NCBI GenBank assembly: GCA_034509425.1
Contig: JAVTVJ010000230.1
Location: 1,215,501 to 1,279,500, forward strand
Reading direction: 5' to 3'
Origin: Eopsaltria australis
Taxonomy: Eukaryota; Chordata; Aves; Passeriformes; Petroicidae
Length of the DNA: 64,000 bases
Each line of letters begins with the position of its first letter. Position 1 is the stretch's first letter. The position numbers and the translations under genes were made by a program. Below the pieces are notes generated by a model. The model saw nothing but the letters and a program-made list of their open reading frames with translations, ran no database searches and was not told the origin of the DNA. Below are positions 1-11,520 of the stretch, in pieces.

Positions 1-3000
1 ACAACTCTGAAAAAGTAATTCCAAACTATGAGACACCCATTTGCAAAATACAAGTATAAATTTGTTACACATTCATAAGATTGGTTAAGGCATCAGAGTA
101 TATTGCTTTGCCTTCCATACCATTTTTTACTTATAAATAAAAATGCACGTATTTTAAGTCGAACGGAATCATTAAGGGAACAACCAAGCTTAGAAACAAA
201 ATGACCATATTCAAATATTGAACCCATTCCACTTATAACTCTGGTCTTTCAAAAGCAAGGAAATTGAGTTAAGACTTATGCTCCCCTTAGCTGCATGTGC
301 CTACGCTTTTCCCTTAGTTAAAAGAAAGCATTACTCTCTACAGTGATTTCTGCTTTGCTTCACAATGCCTTTTTCTTCACTTTTATACAACCTTTATGTT
401 ATTTCACCTTTGGAGAAGGGAAACTGCATTTTGTAAATAACTCTGAATAGTGCTGCCTGTTCTGGAGAAGACACAGAATTTCCTTTATTCTTTTACCTTT
501 AGAAAGATTTATGAAATACAGTTAAAATACAGATTCAATCACAAGGCAAAACAGCTGGTTTCCAAACCCTAGAAAATTTCTGAGATATTCAAAACAGAGG
601 TTTTTGTTCAGTCAGTTACAGAAATAAGGGCCAACCATGAAAATTAGATCTCCAGTTAGATTTGGAAACACTCGCTTCCTACTAAAGTTAAGGCATTCTG
701 ATCTCCGTTTAGATCCCTATCTGCTACAAAGACTACATTAATTTAATGTGTTATAACAAGAAAAATTCATTCTTGCCACAGACATTAAAAATAAAATTCA
801 AAGACAAACCATTCTTCAAAGGAAACAAGGGCCCCATCTGCTGATGTTTAAACGTACTACATTAACACACGCACAAAAGTTCTCTCACAGATAAGGTACA
901 GAAATGAATTGCAAAGAGAAATCACCACATTAACTGTGCTGCATTCTTCTGGTATTTTTATAGGGAAAAAAAAAGAGGTTTTAGGCCCTTGGGTCAATCA
1001 GTTTTCACCGATTATGAGAGCTTTGACTGTGAAAAAGAAATGGAAGACTAGGAAGGAAATTCAGGCAGGAACCTGAATTTGCGCAGCAAAAAATAAGGAA
1101 CTATGGCCAGTCCTGTATATAGCATAACAAAATTATGTCTACATGCATATAATAAGCAGTTATAGAAAATAATAAACTATTACTCTCCAAATATCACCTT
1201 CAGTGCTAAAAACAGGAATTATCAAAATGGCCAAAACCACAACAGAGATATTAATGCCGATCTCTAAGAGCAACAATGAAAGGAAGCATCTGGGAAATGT
1301 AAAAGTCAAATTTTTCTGAAGTTCAAAACATCTTGTTAAAGAGCCTGATAGTTGTTTATTGACAGTTCTTAAAACTAAGCACTGATTTGTTTACAGAAAT
1401 CCCATACATAGTAGACTTTACATTATGTTGGGATGAAAAATGGCAGTCAGCTTAATGAAGACAAAACAAATGTCCTTATTATGGACAAGACTATTTCAAA
1501 CATTATATCAACTAAGAGCCAGCAGCTGAATTTATAATCTCATACGACTCTATTCTGCAATAAAAAAGTCCATCATTTTGGAAGTACTAAAACATCTTTG
1601 TTTACATGGCTACAACATAGAAAAGACCCATGCTGGTGTACAAGGATGAAGCATGTGCCTGACCTCTCTCCCCAAGCCCAGCAGTACAGTCAATGAACCT
1701 CTGATCAAAGCTGGAGAAAGCACAAAAGAAACTTGCTCCTGTTCTTCTCTCCTGGAGTATCCAGAAGTGCAGCCAATGCAAGTTGGGTGTTTAATTACAT
1801 GAGCTGTCCTACACCCCAGCACTGTAACTCCGCTGGGGAGAATTCTGAAATCTGCTCTATCCCTCCTGAGTTTCTGTGCCATAGACCTTGTTTGCATGTA
1901 TGATTCTGGAGGTCACCACTGTGCCAGACAGCAACCACTACAGGACAAAATCCCACGAACCACTGCCTTTCTCAGGAAATAAGGAATGTACAATATATTT
2001 CCAGCAAATATTCTAACATAATGATAAAAGCTAAGCAAATGTACTAGACTTGCATGCACCTTACAGAATTCTTGTTTTGCTCCCAAAACCCTACAAAAGT
2101 GGAAATTATTTCCAGCTGGGCAGTGGTCAGAAGGCAATGTATGAAACATCTCACTGCATTGATAAAACAATAATTAGACCTCAGTGCTAATGACTTCTTT
2201 AGTAAGAATGAATATAATCCACACAATAAACAATGCTGTCTTGGCTTTTGACTAAAGAAATTAAATTTAAAGTGTTCTGAATATAAATCCAAGATGTGAT
2301 AACAAAGTTTAAGGCACAAAATAAAACTACAAATATATATATAAAAAAACCTATAAGTATAAATACTCTTTTTCAGAGTATAATTAGAACTAGTGTGGTT
2401 TTCTGGTATTTTCTTATAACTGTTTCTTTAGTAGAGCTCCTTCCATTGGCTTTTGTGTTATAAACCAATGTAGAGATGTCCACAGTCTGACTATTGAACT
2501 GTACTTCAAGCTGAAATATGTTAAATTAGGAATTTGTCCAGTGAATTATCTAGATAACAGTGCATGAGACCAAGTTCCAGTTCCCCAGATAAGACATTTT
2601 CTCAAAATGAAATTTACCATTTACTTTTAGAACTAGCTTTCAGGTGTTCTTTAATAAAGCATCCCTTTTTGAGAAGGTTGTTATTTGGTTGATCATTATC
2701 ACTCATAAAAGTGAAAAACAATTAAAAGCTTTCACAAATCAGCTTCAAAAAAGTGCCTGCTAAAAAAAAAGAGCATTCTCATTCTTGATCACAGATTACA
2801 CAACGTAACTTTATTACCCCCTTCATTAGATCATACGTCAATCTCCAATGTGATAATCTCTATTGGGAAAAGTAATTATATCTGCATCAGTTATGAGCAT
2901 GTTAAAACAAAGCCACCACAACTGAACATTGTCAAAGGTGAATCTTCTGCTTTGGGTGAAGCTACATACAAGACAATGAGCTGATCCCACTGGTTACTGC

Positions 3001-3593
3001 TGTTGGAAAAGGAAAAGCTCACTCTGCCTCTGCTCAAAACTGTGCGCTCCTCACCACACACTCCTGTCTCTGGCTCCACCTAGACCTGGGCTCGTTCAGC
3101 TAGGCAAAACAGGGGAAAAGTGACCCAGCAAACAAAGGGGAGAGAAAAAGATCCACCCACAGAATCACACTTAGCCAGGAGTTTTACCCATGGCAGGAGG
3201 GGGCAGGACTTCACAATTCAGAGGAAGCCTGGGAGGGTAAAGGCAACTTCCCATTTTGGCAGTGATAGCACAGCTGGGCTCATAATTTGATCCTGGACTT
3301 CTCAGCTGTGCTTCTGCATTTGTGCAGCATTCAGAAACCAATGTACTTCAAATAGTCCTGCCTGTAACATTCCATCATCGCTCCCTCCCAGGCATGCCAG
3401 TGTTTCAGATTTGGGAATTTAATCTCATTGCACAGTAGATGAAGAATAAAACTGGCTAGGAATAATAACATTTAGTAAGTACTTCAACTGCAATCTCGAA
3501 ATCTAAATAACTTTCTAAAAAAAATAATAATTTGGGATCTTGCCTTCATAAATGCTTCAGTCAAACACTACTAAATCCAAACCCAGAATACAA
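1..3593. other. Unique AT-rich non-coding DNA
   Basis: No gene is supported here. The open frames are short (at most about 95 codons), overlap each other on both strands, and lack splice context or recognisable domains. There is a small TA-rich run near 2330-2345. The stretch at about 2890-3260 is less AT-rich than its surroundings but shows no repeat family or coding signal that I recognise. Confidence 0.6.
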
Positions 3594-3720
3594 CTGAGAT
3601 TAGCTCAGCTGGTTAGAGCATGGTGCTAATAATGCCAAGGCTGATCCCTGTATGGGCCATTCACACTCAATGATCCTTCTGGGTCCCTTCCAGCTCAGAA
3701 TATTCTGTGATTCTGTGATA
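3594..3720 (+). mobile_element. tRNA-Ile/CR1 chimeric SINE (TguSINE1-like)
   Basis: This is a short non-autonomous retroposon in plus orientation. Its head (about 3594-3661) follows a tRNA-Ile(AAT) gene: the A box TAGCTCAGCTGG lies at 3601-3612, then a D-arm, an anticodon loop reading GCTAATAAT and an acceptor-like GGGCCA. Its tail (about 3669-3720) is a CR1 3' end with TGATCCTTCTGGGTCCCTTC and the terminal ATTCTGTG direct repeat. The head and tail architecture is that of the passerine SINE TguSINE1, which is mobilised in trans by CR1. The T-arm/B box is shortened, so pol III transcription is unlikely and the copy is probably dead. I see no clear target-site duplication, which is usual for CR1-mobilised elements. 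Confidence 0.87.
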
Positions 3721-6700
3721 TGATCAAGGTAACGTGTTTCAGTCTTATTAACTTCTATGGTGTGAAACATCCAACAAAACCCCATTTGAAAAGAACATTA
3801 GGACCTACCTGCATTACAAGCACCACAGATAAACCAGCAACTCAGGGGGCTGCCTATTTCCATGCTTTACCTGAGCAAACAGCAATGTCTATTGTACTAC
3901 ACATACACAGCTGCCTTGTAAATCTCAGCTACTTCCACTGGGATCATGCATTTAGAAAGGCAAGTAGTTACACTCCTGTTAAGCAAACTCCCACTCTCTA
4001 TTATAAAAAGAAGACATCTTCTTAAATTAATGCAATGACTTGCTTATAATTCATTAATGTTTTAAACTGACATGATTTTCATGACATTTTCCCTTTTTAC
4101 TCATATGCACACACATGGTTTTACATAACGTTTCTTACAACCACTCTCTTTCTATTTTATTTTTCCTTTTGAGAAGCCAGTGGACATTCTCTGTGCAAGA
4201 TGAAATATTGAATAAAAATATATATATTTTGGATGAATAGAAAATGAGAGCTATGGCCCAGTAGAACTTGGAACACATAATCTTGAAAATTTGGTGAAAT
4301 GCTTCACAAACATTTTTTAACGATTCCTGGTTTATATTTTGATCAGTTCAATAATTTTTTTCTCCTTTTTTCTGCCTTCCTCAACCCATCATAACACATT
4401 TTAGCTTTATAAGAGAAAATACAGCATTCTAGAAATCTGATTGGCAGACATAAAGGCTGGCAGGCACAGAGGGTGTCTTTTTGATTTAATAACCATGACT
4501 TACATCATTGTTTTGAAAGACCCATGAAACAGAATGGAGCTCTCCTTTCAAATCTAGTATTTCTATACCACTGCTTGTGCTTGGAAGAAGCAGCTCTATT
4601 TTGGCTGCTTTTGGTCTCTTTTGGAGGCATCTATTGATGCTTACTAACATGTTAATGAACAGCAAGAACTGGATAGGAGGCTTTTTTGGAGCTTATTAAT
4701 AGTTCTCTTTTATCAGCCAGAGGAGAGGCTGTAATGTGACACCTGAAAGTGTGCTGGCTCTGAAGTGCTCCCAGTCACTGCTGGACCACTGAGCAAAACA
4801 AGGGGCTGAAATGAACATCATCACAAATAAGACTTAAGCAGACTTTGCAAACACATAAAAAGGAAAAAGCTGAGACGGGAGCTATAGGATAAAAGGAATG
4901 TTCCTGTTACTTTTGTCTTTAGTTAGGGTATTATCCAAAGTCCTCATGTTTCAAGCATAGTACAGTATTTGCCATATACCTAGACTTCATTAAAAAAGCA
5001 AATTTACCCTTCATTTATCAATAGTTCTACAACTCTGTGTCTTGGGTCACATACAGTTTTCTTCCAGACATGTGGAGCTGCTAAAGACTAAACAAAACCC
5101 AACAGCAATAACTAACCTTTAAATAGGAAAATATTAGGCATCAAACCCACAGACAAGGAAGGGTTAACTTTCTTTTGATAGGGATGCTGAATTTGAGTCC
5201 CTAGGTATGTATGGGGATGTGTGATTTTAAAGTCTTCTGAGAAATTCCGGTACATGAAGAAAACACTTGAAAAGGTATTTTGTCTCTGCATCAGCAATTT
5301 GGTCCAAATGTTTCCCCTCCCAGGGAACTGTAACTATTGTTTAGGTGATGGCTGGGTGGGAGCTTTCTACCACTCCAAAGATATCTTATCTCTTACTATG
5401 AAATGACCCTTAAAATTGTTATTGCATTAGATTATAATTGTAGTGTATTTAGCTGTGAAATTGCATGGACGTTTTTGTGCCTCTACATTTGAGCACTCTC
5501 CCTACTTGTTAAGTCAAACAGCATTTTGTTTTCAGTGCTCAGTGCTGAGCATTCGTGGAGACAGAGGCATGTATGCACATGCACAGTCTCTGCTCTTTCA
5601 CAGAGAATTTACGTCTGCTTTTGCTTGGGTTTTATTCTCTTTCAGATCAAGGCTCTCTGCTCTTTAGACATAGAGGAAGCCTTGCAATAACAAATAAGTA
5701 TGTCCAATAACCTAACTATAATGGAAATATGCTCAGAGGAAATTGATAGTGTTGCCAACTCTCATTATTTTCCTATGAATCTTGTGATATTTGCTATTTT
5801 TCTTAAAGTCCTAACTGTTGAAATCATATGAATAAATGTGAATCTGAGCTTCCATTAAAACAAGTGTCTAGATTTCTCAAATATGAAGTAAAACCTGGAA
5901 AATATTAACTGAAGGTACACAAGACAGCTAAAACAATCAAAGGTAAACTAAAAATAAATGAAAAATAAGTGGGGTGTTTATTTACATCATCATTTTAATA
6001 TAGTTTCTTGATATCAACTCAATATTGAATACTTGGATTGACAAGTGGAGCAAATTGCCTGAATTCCTCAGATATTTGCCGGGTGCTACGAAGTACAGAA
6101 CAAGGGCAAGAATAGGGAGGAGTTCTTCCACTTTGGACAAGAATCAGATTCCCAGGAAAGTGCTTTTGACCTGGAGTTGGAATAGTAGCATTAATCAGAG
6201 CTTCAGTGCCAAGTCCACCTTTGCTCCCCATGCTTTGCTGTACCACTCTCCCAAGGATTGCTATGGTTCAAGGTCTGGACCTCGAGCTATTCAAAAAGCA
6301 TCTACAATTTTGTATCTTCAGATATTTCTTTTTGTCTATGGATCCTACAGGTACAGGATGTGGTCCTTCAGAAGGACCCAAAATTTTCTCTCTGTGCAAG
6401 TAAAAATTAGTTTTTATTTTGAATGGCTATGACAAAACTGTACCTGATCTGTGAGCCAGTATGTAATGGAGAATCCCCCCGCAATACGGAGAACTGTTCA
6501 CAAAGTCTATCATCAACACAGGATCTGGTACTCTGAGAGGATATTGATTTTTCCCATATGAAATTATTTATTTAAGTAATTAATAATATACCTAAAATAA
6601 ATGAAGATTATGTAACCCATCAAGCTTGCAGTTAAAGCCTCAAATAGGGCATAGATGCTAAAGACTGGAATGACTGATATTTAGGAAAACAAAGAAGCAT

Positions 6701-7179
6701 TTTCTTAGAAGGAATTTCTAATTGATTTTGTAAACTGAGAAAACTGGAATGATGTTCTTAGAGTACAGTGACTCACTGGCCCACAATCCCTGTCCCAGTA
6801 TGCTGGCAGCCCTCCCTTTGCACCAGAGGTGCACAAAGACAGTCTGGTCCTCAGCTTCTCAATAACATCAACATGAGAGAATTTACTCTATCTCACACAA
6901 CATCAGATTTAGTGGGAGACAGGTCATGCTTCCTCCACTCTATTTCAGGAAATCTTATTAGTCTACAATACATAGTTCTTCATGCAAATTCAGTAAGTAC
7001 AGAGAGGGAGAAAAACTAACAGAAAATATCTTAGCAGATGGAGAAAATTGAAACATTACCCTTGTTTCTTTGCCAGCACAGATCCATTCTGACAGGTTGG
7101 AAATGATTTATGGTTGCGGGGGGCATGGAGGAAGAGAGTGTAGGGAGAAGGCAACATACTTACACTAGCAGAGATATTA
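3721..7179. other. Unique AT-rich non-coding DNA
   Basis: No gene or known repeat is recognised. A 135-codon plus-strand frame at about 6025-6432 has no ATG start, no splice context and no domain, and a minus-strand frame overlaps it, so I treat it as chance. A possible 41-bp exon-like segment (about 6949-6990) has a pyrimidine-rich acceptor and a GTAAGT donor, but nothing around it links it to a transcript. Confidence 0.55.
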
Positions 7180-7880
7180 ATTGCTGTACAATGTTAAAAT
7201 CTTTGCATTGTTTTGCATGCATGCAATTAGTTCCAAGAATTACATATGCAGCAATGTTTGCATGCTGATCTCTGCATGAGACAAATAAACCTCGAGTACA
7301 TGATGCATGTTAGAAATTGCTTTCAAACCACTGTAGAAGACATTGTGGTAAAGAAATTACACAATATGGCAACTCAAAAGCTGCATTCAAGGAAACAGAT
7401 TACCTTTGAATATATGAATAGGTAAATACTTCAGCATGTCCAAGATTAATACTAATCATTACTATTTTAATATATAAAATGCTATGGATATTGCTACACA
7501 GCAGTGATCAGGCAGATATCTAGTCTTTGTAAATTAAACTCAGATATTTTTCTGCATCTAATTGATTTTTACATTACATTAGGCAGCCAAGGCTGCAACC
7601 TTCCATGACATAGTATCTAAATAAACATTTATTAAAATATTTTAATTAGAATAAGAGGGAAAATACAGTTTCCAATTATGTTTTCAAAACGAAAAAAATC
7701 AGACCTATTAAGAATTAATGTAAGCATAAGTGTAATGTAACATTTAAATGCAATAATTATGCCATATGATTTATACAATGTGAGTTATTTCTAATTCCTA
7801 AACTTTTTAAAAAGGACTACTTATACTAATGCATTTATTGCCTCTTGCATCTTATGGCTTTGATCTCAAAAAATAATAAG
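7180..7880. promoter_or_regulatory. Candidate conserved non-coding element
   Basis: This AT-rich block is dense in homeodomain-type cores (CTAATTGATT near 7557, TTTTAATTAGAA near 7641) and ATGCAT/TTTGCATG palindromic POU-like motifs (about 7203-7270). It has no repeat homology that I recognise and no open frame. The texture resembles developmental enhancers, but conservation cannot be judged from one sequence, so this is inference only. Confidence 0.22.
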
Positions 7881-9360
7881 GGACACTCTAGAAAGTGAAT
7901 AGTGATTTTACAAACTGAAGCATATCTGTGTTGAGCAAAATATATCTTATAGATGCACAAGACTTAATGGTCATTAATAACATTGCTCTGCTTGAGCAGG
8001 AGCGCCTCCTGCTCTAAAATGCAGAGGTGCTTTGTCTGGTCTGGCTGTAAATGACACAAGTGACTGGGCTTCTGCCATTTCCCTTGGAATTCTAACTGGG
8101 CAAAAAAACTTATTCCCAGGGGATTTGGATAAGATTAAGAGTGTCCAAATGACTTATAATTTTTTGCCATATACACACATACACCTGTGTGCCCAGATAT
8201 TTTGACTTCCTCTGTTCTATTTTATGGAACAGTGAATTTCAAATCCTGACATGATTTAGCACAGGGAGATTGAGTCAGGCACAGTGTACTGGTGTAATCT
8301 ATAGCTTAAAGTACTGATAAGTTGTCACGCCTTATTGAAAACATACATTTCTTTATAGTATAGTTCCACACCACCAGATATATACACATGAAGGGGAATC
8401 AGTTTATACCTCCCAAACCAGCCAGAAGTTGGTGTGGAAGTGAGGGCAGCATCTACTTTGCTTCAGCAAGAAACTGGCAATCACATGATTGTCACTGCAG
8501 GGAAGCAACAAGGGAGTCTTCTACGTCTATTAGTTTAAGACATTTTCAATCACGAAGAGTTGCTGGAAGAGTTTCTGGCTGTCATATAAAAATTGGCTCA
8601 CTGTTCTTGACACTGATACAATCTTATAGAGACACTAAAGCTACTACAAAAGTGACTAGTTAAGGAAGATGGGGTTCCTGCATTTTTTACAGCAGTAATT
8701 AAATCCTGGGTCATGGAAAGAACTTTTGAAATGGGCATTTCAGTAAAAAATGTATGTATGGCTGTGTCAAGCAAACAGAAATGGAGGCTCCCAAGGAAAA
8801 CAGGCTGATACAGCTATATAACCTGTTTGTGTTTCCCTTGATGACTTTTGACCAGTTTGCAGCAAATCTCAAAGTACTGGGATTGGTAAATGAGAGCAGG
8901 AGTGTGCCATTTCAGTCAAACATACAAACACAGTACCCAAAATATCAGTTCACTGATACATATACTGAACAATACATATACTGATTTCTTAATTCAGTAA
9001 TTGAATATAGACACCTTTATCAGACAAAACTCAGGCATTTTACTCAAGTGCTTATTATCTTGACAATTCTTCTTGTGAACCCTGCTGCCTTCATTTTCCA
9101 GAAATTTCTCTTTTGAGAGACTAGAGTTGTTCCAAGAGATCTCCAAGAATGATGTTATTTTTGTGTCCTTCGTTGCAAAAGTATTCACAGAGAAGGAAAA
9201 AAGCTAGTCCGAATCTAGACCTTCCAGAACTGGACAAGGAGAGCAGAAAAGAACTCACTGTCAGACAAATTAGGAGATGTGAACACTTTCCCTTAATAAA
9301 AAGAGTATCTTTATCTCCCTCTTTAGCTCCAAGAGGCTAGTTCCTATCACCCCTTGTAGC
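7881..9360. other. Unique non-coding DNA
   Basis: No gene or recognisable repeat. Short frames of 60-90 codons at 8388-8984 have no domain or splice support. Confidence 0.55.
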
Positions 9361-9479
9361 TTCCTTTCCTTTCCTTTCCTTTCCTTTCCTTTCCTTTCCT
9401 TTCCTTTCCTTTCCTTTCCTTTCCTTTCCTTTCCTTTCCTTTCCTTTCCTTTCCTTTCCTTTCCTTTCCTTTCCTTTCC
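9361..9479. repeat. (TTCCT)n pentamer microsatellite
   Basis: About 24 uninterrupted copies of TTCCT (AGGAA on the minus strand), 119 bp in all with no internal change, ended by a final C substitution. The minus-strand frame across it reads as a lysine/glutamate/arginine/glycine pentapeptide repeat and is an artefact of the microsatellite, not a protein. The purity suggests a recent and probably length-polymorphic array. Polypurine-polypyrimidine tracts of this kind can form triplex DNA. Confidence 0.97.
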
Positions 9480-10939
9480 CATCACATATGTAAACTACCA
9501 ATCAGAAAAACCAAATGTCTAATCTTCCCCATTCATATCCTCCCATGGACTAGAAGACTGCTACCCTGCTGGCACCCTTCCATTCCAGCTCCAGATCCAA
9601 CAACTGCTCTGTTATTATATAAAGCAGGAAGCATGAATACATCATATCCATCCTCTCTGCCACTCATTTCGAGGGTTTACTCAAAAATCTCCATGGAATC
9701 TACACTCACTTCTAGTTTACACCTTACTACCATCTTCCAATTACTGTCCTCTTTGTTCTCTTCTAAATAATAACAATTGAAATAATAACAACCACCACCA
9801 CCAATCACTATGCCTTCCTTAAGACCAATATTTCACAACACAACATGGTTACAGTTAGTAAATTCATATTTAGTTTCCTAAATTAGTGAGCAGTTAGATT
9901 TTAAATATGAAGTGCTCAGCTGTTACAGGGAACATTTAACAGCTTAACTTTAGTCACTTGTTTATTAAAATCTTAGTTTTGGCAATCTTTCACATATTTC
10001 ACTTACACAAATACCATAACTTACTCAGCACAGAATGCCTCTAATATCTCCATACCACTCAGTAACAAACTTCCTATGTTGCCTTCGCATCCAAAATTAC
10101 ATATATAATCCTATAAATGCCTTCACAGGAGGAGAGAGTAGGATTCAGGCACTATCATCCACCATAAAAAGAAAAAAGATTTGACACTTCTGAAGTGCTT
10201 TTGAATCTTGATTTATTTTAATTAACATTTGCTATTTTACAAATGTTTTACTGTAAGCACATATTCTCAATGTTCTATGCTTAATCTATAACTAAACTCT
10301 GTTTGACAATTTTTTTAATGTTCTACATCTGAGGCATCAGAGGCCTTGCAGATTTTAAAGATTAAAACTGCTGGGGTTCAGAGATACGAATATCCATTTC
10401 CCTGAGTTAGCACTGATGTACTCAAATATACCTTTTTTTGATGGAACTTGCAGTATGTGGCAATTTTTGCATGTTTATTTTTAAGGCAGTTACAGTGTAA
10501 GAGATTCATTTTGGCAGTCATGTTATCTTCATTTTTACCACAGTGGTAACAAATACTGTGAATTTCTAGCAAGAAAGTCTCTCCAAGTTTTCAGGATTGT
10601 TATCTTCACACTTACCACAGTACTTGTAAGTATTGCTGCCCTAGATGAAGATTTGTGAGCCATTGTGTTTAGCAGCTGCCTTCCCAGTGAGTTATACATC
10701 TCTTACAAACAGTTATGGAGAAATACAAGCTCAGAAATTATACACTGCATAGTGGCATTTCTGGCAGTCATGGACTTCTCAGAACTGTACAATTTACCCA
10801 GTGATTGCACTGTCATTACAATAGGTAATCATTAGATTTATCTTTTATATCATTTGTAACATCTTACAGTATTATATGTGCATTTATGTAGCCTCATTAC
10901 TGCCAGGAGTCCTCTTTAACTGAGATGATAAGTAAATAA
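9480..10939. other. Unique AT-rich non-coding DNA
   Basis: No gene. Two diverged copies of a short segment occur about 77 bp apart (starting at 10522 and 10599), each with GTTATCTTCA followed by TTACCACAGT, which suggests an old local duplication. A short ACC-rich run lies near 9788-9805. Confidence 0.5.
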
Positions 10940-11520
10940 AGTAGAAATTACACACCAACAGGAACCTGGAATATGTTGTTTTACTGTATGTCTGAGCTCC
11001 CTTTAGCAACGCTAATATGTGCAGCAGTTACCATTATTTCTACCTCAGTGAGCACTTCCTAATTGCTGTGTTATTGCTTGTGAAGAAAATATATTATTAA
11101 AGTCCACAACTTATGACTTGTTGCACATCTATACATGGAAGGAAAAGATCTTCTCATTTCATCAGACCTTAATAGGTTTTGAACAGGATGATCAGCTGAG
11201 GCTGTTTTTCTCTTGCAGATCTGTTCATTACTGTTTCATAATGTCAGTGGCTCCTTCTAACAGTCAAGATGCATCCATAATTTATTCAGGAACCTGAAAA
11301 CATTACTAAACCAAATCTACTTAATTCTCCATGAATCAGCTCAGGCCTGTTTTGGTAGCAATTTGTAATGAACAACAATTATAAGCCCAAAGGAATCAGC
11401 ATTCCTTTTTAGTTGTTAATGTTTTATACCCAATTATTGGTCCACTGCCAGATAATGATCCATAGAGCATTAGAAATGTGTATTAATATTATCTTTACAA
11501 GTGCAATAATACTCAGTGGA
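10940..11520. promoter_or_regulatory. Candidate conserved non-coding element
   Basis: This non-repetitive block has many AT-rich factor-like words: GCAATTTGTAATG, AACAACAATTATAA and CCCAATTATTGG lie within about 11360-11442. The last, at about 11430, is a near-palindrome with CCAAT/ATTGG arms. It has no sustained open frame and no known repeat. It looks like a vertebrate conserved element, but the call rests only on motif density. Confidence 0.25.

Noticed and set aside
3594..3661. Functional tRNA-Ile gene
   Set aside because: The T-arm is shortened and the element continues directly into a CR1 tail, so this is a SINE head and not a tRNA gene.
6025..6432. 135-codon plus-strand frame with an overlapping 75-codon minus-strand frame
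   Set aside because: Begins at a non-ATG codon, has no domain and no splice junctions; mutual overlap on both strands is typical of chance.
9270..9485. Minus-strand frame with a repeating charged pentapeptide
   Set aside because: Direct translation of the TTCCT microsatellite, not a gene.
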